DNA of 64,000 nt from Oncomelania hupensis. Lineage: Eukaryota > Mollusca > Gastropoda > Littorinimorpha > Pomatiopsidae. Both the position numbers and the translations under genes were made by a program. Numbering within the stretch: position 1 is the stretch's first letter; each line of letters starts with the position of its first letter. The stretch covers positions 16,463,830-16,527,829 of the forward strand of contig CM072515.1 in the NCBI GenBank assembly GCA_036898135.1, in the 5' to 3' direction. Under the pieces are notes generated by a model that was not told the DNA's origin, searched no databases, and worked only from the letters and a program-made list of their open reading frames with translations. Below are positions 55,739-64,000 of this stretch, in pieces.

Positions 55739-58213
55739 GAGAGAGAGGTAGAGAGATCGAAGAAAGAGGTTGGGAACAAAGAACTACTGCAGCCTATTGC
55801 CACATACAGGAGTCTGATTCCTCTTGGCCTCTCTCAGTTTGTCCTGCAGCTGCTCCACCTGCTCCTTCAGCTCCGCCTCGCTCTTTCTCAGCCCTGACAT
55901 CTGCTCCAGCTCCGCATCCCTCTGAGCCAGCTGTCGCTGAAGATGCTGCACCATGACCTGCGTAACCACAATCACCCACAATGAGCTGCCTGTCCCTACT
56001 GTCTTCACCGGCACACAAGTACTATCAAAGCTGGTGAGAGTATAAACTGAGGTCTAGTCTGTGCATGCACACACTTTAAAGATCCTGATGCTCATGTCCT
56101 AAAGGGGTGAATGCCCGCAATAAGAATACACCCAGCAAGCTCTAGGTCCCTTGTCCCCCACTGCCCAGGACTGTGGACTGCTGACTGCTGACTGCTCAAT
56201 TTTCTGCTTGTCAGACAGCTCAATGCAAGCCTCGGGGGACTTCAGTTACATCCTGCATCGGCCAAGACCTTCAACAGCTCTCGAGCTGGAAAAGCGCGAT
56301 ATAATGAAGATAAAATCTACTAAATATACGGGTTTCATCAATGGAGGAAGGAGCCTACTCAATGGTATCTCAAGGCACGCAACAAGATTTACGAGTGCAA
56401 AAGAAAGTCATCGTCAAAGGTTAATTGCTGTTTCTCAGTATATATGCTGGCCACAACTTCACTGTCACCTATATTACTGACACCATACAACATAATAATA
56501 TAATAATTATATCATTTCACCGTTTCTAACACCTGATTAACACATTCACCATAATTATATTGCTTCAAGCCCATGGTCAGCAATGTAACATTTATCGCCA
56601 GGACTATACAATGGAGGTCTGTCCAATATGCATGCTGAAGTGTTTTGCATCAGACTGGATAGGAGTATGGCTTCTACAGAGCAATAGGCAATAAACAAAT
56701 ACACGTCTGTTACGTTGAAACGCGAACGAAAGTATGTCGGAAACGCGCACGATAGATCTAATCGTTTCGTTTTGCAAAGTATTCAATAATGGAGTTTATT
56801 TACCTTTGATTTGAGTTTGCATTGTTGTTGATAATTTTCGTTAGTCGATATTGTTGGAGAATCCTCTAGATCTGCTTGTTTACTATCGATCAAAGTTTCT
56901 TGATGGACGTAGATATTTGCGAACATTCTGGGACGGGAAATAATGTATGTATGACGTAAGACGGTAATGACGAAGTTAGAAGCGATTGGTTAAATTGCGT
57001 CATACGAGATTGATCCAGCTTATTCGGGAGTATCAAGAGACTATTTAAGTGACGCGCTGTTTCAAAAGGGATAGTTGTTGTTGATAGTGAGCTGGAAAGT
57101 AAAAAAATTGAGAGTGAAAAGGCGATTGTATGCAGTTGTTGATGTGTGCTGAATAAAAGTGGAAAACTTCATACGTCGACTTTGTGACTTGTATGCTGCT
57201 TGAGCAGGCTGCGTGGATAAACGAATCTGAGTTACACCCTATCAGGAATTCAGCATTGGGGCTGAATCAGATACTGATAGAAAACACCAACATCAAACTG
57301 AGTGTAACAACGTCATTTTGAGAAAATCAACATTCGCCATGAACAAAGGAAAATAACAAGTTTGTGTACAACACAAGGAATAGGTAGTTTCCCTTGAAGA
57401 TATGCAAAGTAATAGACTTTTTAACGTTACTTCCCTTGACATGTTCACAAATGCGCATGCTTGCAAGACTTCAGGCTGAAACGGTGCCCTGTTTATGTAA
57501 AATCTGTGTGTGTATGTGCCTTGTGGACATTACAGGAGCTTGTATATAGTGCCATATTGACTCATAATGTTATATGAAATACCTTTTTGTCAAACAAAAT
57601 AAAGATAAAGAAATTAAATAAAACTGAATGTTCTGTTCTGAATGTATTATAGTATTTTACACACACATAAGTGACAGTGGGGTTGAGTTAAATCAACTCA
57701 TTTTATATGCGAGGTACATCTTTATGCAGTGAATCAAGTGTGGAGACGCCCTAACAACAATGTCTATGCACACATTTTTCTTCAAATATTTCTCTACTCA
57801 GAAAGGCCCCACCAGCACTGGCTTGTCAGCGGTTGTGTAAGCTACGTAACCTGAAGCTGGCTCGCTTATACCGTAGGCTACTGCTATTGCTCTGTGGCAT
57901 AACACTTAACCCCGGGGCCAAGTTCACGGTCCTTTTAGAGGAAACTGGCCTACTGAAGACTGATATTGTAACAAGCAAAAAGACCAACCGCTTGTGAGTC
58001 ACATCGACTCTGTAAGCTGGCCACTTTGGAGGTGGCATTGTAGACCGCCTGTTCAGCTTTCATTCTCGTCACTTCTTTCTCATGGGCCGCATGCAGCGAT
58101 TCTATCTGTTTCTCGTATTCTTCTATGGAGCGTCTGGCCATGGCCTCTGTTTCAGCCAGAGATCGCCGCAGGTCCACCCGCTGTTGGTCTTTCTCCAGCT
58201 GGAGCAGCTCCAG
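55012..58213 (-). CDS. CEP162: CEP162-like centriolar protein, C-terminal part (3 exons)
   Basis: Exons 58213-57989, 55957-55808 and 55293-55012 join in phase 0 to 218 residues. The text is almost all coiled coil: LEKDQQRVDLRRSLAETEAM, EEYEKQIESLHAAHEKEVTR, VMVQHLQRQLAQRDAELEQM, EMRHFEALEEKIAALTDRHT, ending LDTILNVLRELQRQGIKIP. The order and wording fit the CEP162 (KIAA1009) C-terminus, with its EMKHF..LE/KI block and LDxILxVLRELHRQG end. CEP162 binds axonemal microtubules at distal centrioles and promotes transition-zone assembly and ciliogenesis; the C-terminal coiled coil is the centriole-targeting part. The rest of the gene lies beyond the window edge. It converges on CEP126. Confidence 0.85.
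55647..55750. repeat. (GACA)n and (GA)n microsatellite in CEP162 intron
   Basis: A GACA tetranucleotide run turns into a long GA run with a few interruptions. It lies 50-60 bases downstream of the 55808 donor on the minus strand, so it is intronic. Confidence 0.92.
55808..55957 (-). CDS. CEP162: CEP162 coding exon
   Basis: Acceptor GGTTACGCAG and donor GTATGTG. 50 codons: VMVQHLQRQLAQRDAELEQM, SEAELKEQVEQLQDKLREAK and RNQTP. Confidence 0.87.
56033..56150 (-). repeat. Dispersed repeat shared with 6486-6600
   Basis: In reverse complement the order AGGACATGAG, CAGGATCTTTAAAGT, CAGACTAGACCT and ACTCTCAC matches 6507-6600. Confidence 0.6.
56849..57236 (+). mobile_element. LTR-like promoter/poly-A block (possible solo LTR)
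   Basis: TATTTAAG (57042-57049) is followed 103 bp later by AATAAA (57152-57157), and TGACGTAA/TGACG motifs lie upstream, as in a U3-R-U5 layout. The segment could begin TGTTGGAG and end GAGTTACA, but no 5-bp flanking duplication was found, so the boundaries are guesses. It could instead be an unrelated promoter in a CEP162 intron. Confidence 0.3.
57989..58213 (-). CDS. CEP162: CEP162 coding exon
   Basis: Acceptor GATACCATTTCAG and donor GCG|GTTGGT (weaker). 75 codons: LELLQLEKDQQRVDLRRSLA through EKEVTRMKAEQAVYNATSKV to CDSQA. The 3' boundary is chosen for phase and fit to the next exon (QAVMVQHLQ). Confidence 0.78.
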
Positions 58214-58298
58214 CTGAAATGGTATCAGGCAGATAGAAACAAGAAAAATATATGTTCTGTGATTTGACCAGTTTTTGTTTTTTTCTTGCTTGCTCACG

Positions 58299-60561
58299 CT
58301 CACAAAGTAACACTGTTACAGCTCACAAAGTAACACTGTTACAGCTGACAAACTAACACTGTTACAGCTGACAAACTATCACTGTTACAGCTCACAAACT
58401 ATCACTGTTACAGCTGACAAACTAACACTGTTACAGCTGACAAACACTGTTACAGCTGACAAACTAACACTGTTACAGCTCACAAACTATCACTGTTACA
58501 GCTGACAAACACTGTTACAGCTGACAAACTATCACTGTTACAGCTCACAAACTATCACTGTTACAGCTGACAAACTATCACTGTTACAGCTGACAAACTA
58601 TCACTGTTACAGCTGACAAACTATCACTGTTACAGCTGACAAACTATCACTGTTACAGCTGACAAACTATCACTGTTACAGCTGACAAACTATCACTGTT
58701 ACAGCTGACAAACTATCACTGTTACAGCTGACAAACTATCACTGTTACAGCTCACAAACTATCACTGTTACAGCTGACAAACTATCACTGTTACAGCTGA
58801 CAAACTATCACTGTTACAGCTCACAAACTATCACTGTTACAGCTGACAAACTATCACTGTTACAGCTGACAAACACTGTTACAGCTCACAAACTAACACT
58901 GTTACAGCTCACAAACTATCACTGTTACAGCTGACAAACTATCACTGTTACAGCTGACAAACACTGTTACAGCTGACAAACTATCACTGTTACAGCTGAC
59001 AAACTATCACTGTTACAGCTGACAAACACTGTTACAGCTCACAAACTAACACTGTTACAGCTCACAAACTATCACTGTTACAGCTGACAAACTATCACTG
59101 TTACAGCTGACAAACACTGTTACAGCTCACAAACTAACACTGTTACAGCTGACAAACTATCACTGTTACAGCTCACAAACTAACACTGTTACAGCTCACA
59201 AACTAACACTGTTACAGCTGACAAACTATCACTGTTACAGCTGACAAACTATCACTGTTACAGCTGACAAACTATCACTGTTACAGCTGACAAACACTGT
59301 TACAGCTCACAAACTAACACTGTTACAGCTCACAAACTAACACTGTTACAGCTCACAAACTAACACTGTTACAGCTCACAAACTAACACTGTTACAGCTG
59401 ACAAACACTGTTACAGCTCACAAACTAACACTGTTACAGCTCACAAACTATCACTGTTACAGCTGACAAACTATCACTGTTACAGCTGACAAACACTGTT
59501 ACAGCTGACAAACTATCACTGTTACAGCTGACAAACTATCACTGTTACAGCTGACAAACACTGTTACAGCTCACAAACTAACACTGTTACAGCTCACAAA
59601 CTATCACTGTTACAGCTGACAAACTATCACTGTTACAGCTGACAAACACTGTTACAGCTCACAAACTAACACTGTTACAGCTGACAAACTATCACTGTTA
59701 CAGCTCACAAACTAACACTGTTACAGCTCACAAACTAACACTGTTACAGCTGACAAACTATCACTGTTACAGCTGACAAACTATCACTGTTACAGCTGAC
59801 AAACTATCACTGTTACAGCTGACAAACACTGTTACAGCTCACAAACTAACACTGTTACAGCTCACAAACTAACACTGTTACAGCTCACAAACTAACACTG
59901 TTACAGCTCACAAACTAACACTGTTACAGCTGACAAACTATCACTGTTACAGCTGACAAACTATCACTGTTACAGCTGACAAACTATCACTGTTACAGCT
60001 GACAAACTATCACTGTTACAGCTGACAAACTAACACTGTTACAGCTGACAAACTAACACTGTTACAGCTCACAAACTAACACTGTTACAGCTCACAAACT
60101 AACACTGTTACAGCTCACAAACTAACACTGTTACAGCTCACAAACTATCACTGTTACAGCTGACAAACTATCACTGTTACAGCTGACAAACTAACACTGT
60201 TACAGCTGACAAACTAACACTGTTACAGCTCACAAACTAACACTGTTACAGCTCACAAACTAACACTGTTACAGCTCACAAACTAACACTGTTACAGCTC
60301 ACAAACTAACACTGTTACAGCTCACAAACTAACACTGTTACAGCTCACAAACTAACACTGTTACAGCTCACAAACTAACACTGTTACAGCTCACAAACTA
60401 ACACTGTTACAGCTCACAAACTAACACTGTTACAGCTCACAAACACTGTTACAGCTCACAAACTAACACTGTTACAGCTGACAAACTATCACTGTTACAG
60501 CTCACAAACTAACACTGTTACAGCTCACAAACTAACACTGTTACAGCTGACACATTTACAG
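58299..60561. repeat. 2.26-kb minisatellite, 23-bp and 19-bp units
   Basis: About 100 units of CT(C/G)ACAAACTA(A/T)CACTGTTACAG (23 bp), with short 19-bp forms CTGACAAACACTGTTACAG. Unit types C/G and A/T alternate in a non-random order. A higher-order 532-bp block (58866-59397) is repeated directly at 59398-59929 with the same unit order. The array fills most of the CEP162 intron 5' of the 58213 exon that is visible. Confidence 0.96.
58866..59929. repeat. 532-bp higher-order tandem duplication
   Basis: Short 19-bp units at 58866, 59019, 59107 and 59287 recur at exactly +532 (59398, 59551, 59639, 59819), and intervening units have the same type order. Unit order differs before and after, so the block was duplicated as a whole. 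Confidence 0.85.
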
Positions 60562-60996
60562 TGTGTGGATGAGTGAATGGGGATGGGTGTGGTTCAACAT
60601 TGCATGCTTTTTCTGTTTTAATCTATTTCTATGCACTGGCCGTCTGACCAACAACTGGACAGCCACTGAATTATTGGCCACGCATACCTGTATACCCAAA
60701 ATCAACAAAATGGCTTTAGCTGTTCTTGAGATATAGAGCCAAACATGTTTAGCAGCAAAGTGACTCCAACTACCTTGCCCTTTGCCATAGAGCAAATATA
60801 GTCAAACACGCTTGCAACCAAGTCCAGTGAAAAAATGTTTCCATTTGTTATAGCAAACTTTTTGTACCCGAAGTCAATAGATAGTGGCTGAATGGTGTGT
60901 TTGTATTCGTTATATCCATCATTTCTCTAAATTGAGTCTTTGATGTAAGATTGAAATCCCAGAACACCTCAAACTATATTCTCACCATGTTATGGC

Positions 60997-61062
<66 letters not shown>

Positions 61063-61592
61063 ACCGATTGATTGATTTAGCCCTCTGGGCTCGAAAGTGT
61101 GAGGTGTATGTGTCTACCTGTGTGTGTGCATCCAAGTACGTGTGCTTACGCTGTTTTGTGTGGGTCTCATGAGAGAGAGAGAAGAGAGCTATGTTTTCAT
61201 TGTATGTTAAAGTGCACTTTTATTCATATAGATGTTTTATGTTTCTTGTGTTTTCTCATTGCAATAGTGTTTTTTTTAAACATATATTGATGTACCTTTT
61301 TTGAGTGTGTATGTGTGGACATGCGTATTTCCTTTCTTTTAGCAGATACATAGGTCAATTTTTTATATTTTATATGTCCAGTGTGATTGCTTCCATTGTT
61401 GCAATGGTTTTTCAGATTTAGAAATATTACAAAATATTTTTGTGTGTGAGAGATATATTACTGTAAGGATGATGATATTTGTGGAATTTCAAATTCCTTA
61501 GCTATATCTGCTTTTTTTTTTGTGTGGATGCTCTCCCACATGCGATATTATTTCAAGTTCTCTATCAGGGTGAACTGAATTAATTTCCATTT
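60562..61592. repeat. CEP162 intron with (GA)n at 61002-61058
   Basis: A pure GA run of about 57 bp is the only clear feature. The rest is A/T-rich with no exon candidate on the minus strand. Confidence 0.7.
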
Positions 61593-63998
61593 TGCCACCA
61601 TGATCATAACTCTTAGGAGACGATTTTTGTGCCAAAACAATTTTGAACAATATGTAAAATGTGCTACCAGACTGAAACATAACCTTGATCATTGCTACGG
61701 CAACATACCAAATGCTTACAAGGCCTTTCAACTCCCTAACATCGGAAAATCCGATCACGATGCTGTACATTTGGTCCCTGCCTATAGGCCTATTGTTCAA
61801 ACAAACCCTGTTGTCACTAAGACTGTCAAAATCTGGTCTACAGAATATGTTGAGCAACTTCAGGGTTGCTATGAATGCACAGGCTGGAATGTATTTTTGG
61901 ACTCTTCTGATGATGTCGGTGAAGCTACGGATGTTGTTTCTAGCTATATTGTATTTTGTGAGGATATGATTTTACCCACCAAAACTATTAAAGTGTTTCC
62001 TAACAATAAACCCTGGGTCTCCGGGTCCCTGAAGCACTTGATCAATGAAAAGAAGATAGCATTTCAGTCAGGAGATATAATAGAGAGGAAAAAGGTTCAA
62101 ACGAAGCTGAGGGATGAAATTAGGTTAGCCAAGCAAAAATACAAACGGAAAGTAGAGTCACAGTTTCAGTCAGGCAACATGAGGGATGCATGGAGAGGGT
62201 TGAAAGAGTTAACGGGTCAAAATAGGTCACATACTACAGTTTCAGGCATGTCAAAACAAGAAAACACAGACTTTGCTAACAAACTCAATGAATTTTATTG
62301 CAGATTTGAGCGTAATGACCTTCAATCAGATCTGACCAGTGTCATTTTGGATTTGGAGGGTAGGATTGGGGAGGGGGGAGGGGGGGAAGAGGGGAGTGCT
62401 TCGGCGGGCTTGGAGATCGAGGGCAGTGCAGTCGAGTTGCTGTTCAGGCGACTTGAAATCCGCAAAGCTGTTGGCCCTGACCAGATAGGTGGACGACTTC
62501 TACACTCCTGTGCCTCTCAACTTTCCTCTGTCTTTGCTCTGCTCTTTTCCTGGTCTCTTCGCTCCTGCACTGTCCCCTCTCTCTGGAAGTCTTCTACAAT
62601 CTGTCCTGTTCCCAAGTCTAAAAGCCCTTCCGAACTCAACGATTACCGACCTGTTGCTCTGACTCCTATCGTCTTTAAATGCTTTGAGCGAATCGTTCTG
62701 GGCCAGCTTAAGCAGCATACACAACATCAACTTGACCCACACCAATTCGCATACAAGCAAAACAGATCCACTGACGACGCAACACTGACCCTACTCAACA
62801 ATGCATACAATCACCTAGAAAAAGCTGGCTCGTTCGTTCGCATCCTATTCATTGATTTTTCTTCTGCATTTAACACTATTCAACCTCACCTGATGGCAAT
62901 GAAGCTCCTGGAGCTCCATGTCGACCCTAAACTAATTCTGTGGATCACCAGTTTTCTCACCAATAGAACTCAAGCCGTTTCCTTTCAACACTCTCTCTCT
63001 GGCACCCTAAAAACTTCTACTGGCTCTCCTCAAGGTACTGTTCTGTCACCGATTCTGTTCACCCTCTACACTAATGACTGTACTGGCTCTGACTCCTCAC
63101 CTCTCATCAAATACTCCGACGACACCGCTCTCGAAGACCTTTCAAATTCTGACACTGTCTACTTTCAACAAGTTAACCGCTTCTGCACATGGTGCAAAGA
63201 CAACTTTCTTGACCTTAACGTGACGAAGACAAAAGAAATGACGATCGACTTCCGACGAGAACCCGCCCCCATCCCCGACCTGTACATAGACGGTGCGAAA
63301 GTGGAGAGAGTGACAAACTACAAATACCTGGGGACGATTCTCGACAACAAACTGTCCTTTGACCAAAACACAGCTGCGATAGAAAAGAAATGCCGACCTC
63401 GACTGTACTGCCTTCAGAAACTCCGTTCTTTGAACATCAGTCGACCCATTCTTTCTTCTTTTTATCGCTGTTTTATTGAATCAGTTTTGACTTTTGGTTT
63501 TATCTGCTGGTTTGGAGGGCTAAGTGTAAAGAACAAGAGGGTGCTTGACAGATTGGTGAGAATGTGTGTGAGAGTGACTGGTGAAAGACAAAACAGTTTG
63601 AGAGAACTGCATGAATACCGTGTGGTGAGGAAGGCGGGAGTGGTTATGAAAGACACTTCACATGTTTTGGCAAAGTATTATGAAATGTTGCCCTCTGGTC
63701 GCAGACTGCGTGTGCCTAAATGTTCTCTCGTAAGAACAAAAAACAGTTTTATTCCAAAATCTATTGAGTTTTTAAATAAGCGTTAGGTAATATTTTTGTA
63801 TATAAGATCTTGATGTTTGTGATGATGTTTGAGATGTCATTTAATACTGGAAATTTAATATAGATGTAGTCTACTGTGTACTTGTTTTATCTATGTATGT
63901 ATTGGTTCAATGTTTCATACCGATCAGCAATTGTATGTCATAATTTCTCTGTTGAGATAATAAAGTATTCTTGAACTTGAACTTGAACTTGAAAAGAT
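61593..63998 (+). mobile_element. CR1/Rex1-like LINE with intact RT ORF, 5' truncated
   Basis: The ORF at 61600-63786 (728 codons) starts within the endonuclease (SDHDAVHLVP, residues ~51-60) and runs through a complete RT: KAVGPDQIGGRLL, CPVPKSKSPSELNDYRPVAL, FIDFSSAFNTIQPHL, SPQGTVLSPILFTLYTNDCT and the YSDDTAL active site (YSDD 505-508, a variant of YADD). It continues with FLDLNVTKTKEMTIDFRRE and the C-terminal connector. The 3' end is a short UTR with AATAAAGT and a (CTTGAA)n tail. There are no stops or frameshifts, so it is young. It lies opposite in orientation to CEP162, in its intron. The 61600 Met is not the native start. Confidence 0.88.
61600..63786 (+). CDS. LINE ORF2-type protein fragment (partial EN + full RT)
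   Basis: This is the open frame inside the LINE. It would nick DNA and copy its RNA if complete, but most of the endonuclease domain is missing, so it cannot mobilise alone. The RT catalytic motif is YSDD, with FIDFSSAFN as the first Asp block at about residues 417-425. Confidence 0.85.
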   Translation: MIITLRRRFLCQNNFEQYVKCATRLKHNLDHCYGNIPNAYKAFQLPNIGKSDHDAVHLVPAYRPIVQTNPVVTKTVKIWSTEYVEQLQGCYECTGWNVFLDSSDDVGEATDVVSSYIVFCEDMILPTKTIKVFPNNKPWVSGSLKHLINEKKIAFQSGDIIERKKVQTKLRDEIRLAKQKYKRKVESQFQSGNMRDAWRGLKELTGQNRSHTTVSGMSKQENTDFANKLNEFYCRFERNDLQSDLTSVILDLEGRIGEGGGGEEGSASAGLEIEGSAVELLFRRLEIRKAVGPDQIGGRLLHSCASQLSSVFALLFSWSLRSCTVPSLWKSSTICPVPKSKSPSELNDYRPVALTPIVFKCFERIVLGQLKQHTQHQLDPHQFAYKQNRSTDDATLTLLNNAYNHLEKAGSFVRILFIDFSSAFNTIQPHLMAMKLLELHVDPKLILWITSFLTNRTQAVSFQHSLSGTLKTSTGSPQGTVLSPILFTLYTNDCTGSDSSPLIKYSDDTALEDLSNSDTVYFQQVNRFCTWCKDNFLDLNVTKTKEMTIDFRREPAPIPDLYIDGAKVERVTNYKYLGTILDNKLSFDQNTAAIEKKCRPRLYCLQKLRSLNISRPILSSFYRCFIESVLTFGFICWFGGLSVKNKRVLDRLVRMCVRVTGERQNSLRELHEYRVVRKAGVVMKDTSHVLAKYYEMLPSGRRLRVPKCSLVRTKNSFIPKSIEFLNKR

Positions 63999-64000
63999 GA

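Noticed and set aside
58299..60561. CRISPR array
   Set aside because: Units are directly adjacent with no unique spacers and the DNA is eukaryotic; it is a minisatellite.

Overview
The window is eukaryotic nuclear DNA: AT-rich, intron-rich and full of retroelements. Three conserved metazoan genes can be read by joining exons across GT-AG introns. The repeat content (a non-LTR retrotransposon family with pentanucleotide GGATA tails, tRNA/5S-like SINEs, ~1 kb dispersed repeats rich in AAGGTCA half-sites) suggests a lophotrochozoan, probably a mollusc. That taxonomic call is inference, since no species-specific marker is visible.

Layout. (1) 45-5378, + strand: the last four coding exons of a HECT E3 ubiquitin ligase that fits HACE1, including the split catalytic Cys codon. 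Its last intron (2077-5275) holds an unrecognised two-exon antisense gene (4626 to 3274) whose 3' end has been tandemly duplicated. (2) About 5.4-18.3 kb: a repeat-rich interval with a 71-bp minisatellite, a large inverted repeat, copies of a ~600-bp dispersed repeat, a tRNA/5S-like SINE, a DNA transposon with 6-bp target duplication, an AAGGTCA-rich repeat and several RTE-like LINE copies. (3) About 18.37-36.74 kb, + strand: a CEP126 (centrosomal protein 126) orthologue of about 1,230 residues in 11-12 coding exons. Its introns hold tandem arrays, RTE copies and a SINE split by a DNA transposon. (4) 36.7-55 kb: an intergenic region with a degraded L2/CR1-like LINE, a heat-shock-element cluster with a TATA box, microsatellites, SINEs, RTE copies and one orphan coding-exon candidate. 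(5) 58213 to 55012, - strand: the last three coding exons of a CEP162 orthologue, convergent with CEP126. The next intron upstream carries a 2.26-kb 23/19-bp minisatellite with a 532-bp higher-order duplication, and a LINE with an intact 728-codon ORF.

CEP126 and CEP162 both act at the centriole and base of the cilium, and here they are convergent neighbours; HACE1 acts in ubiquitin signalling. No operon or shared regulation is implied. The observations most worth checking are the nested antisense gene, a SILK plus RVxF-like pair (possible PP1 docking) in CEP126, the HSE/TATA cluster, the tRNA-5S chimeric SINEs, the two 6-bp-TSD transposons, and the higher-order repeat.
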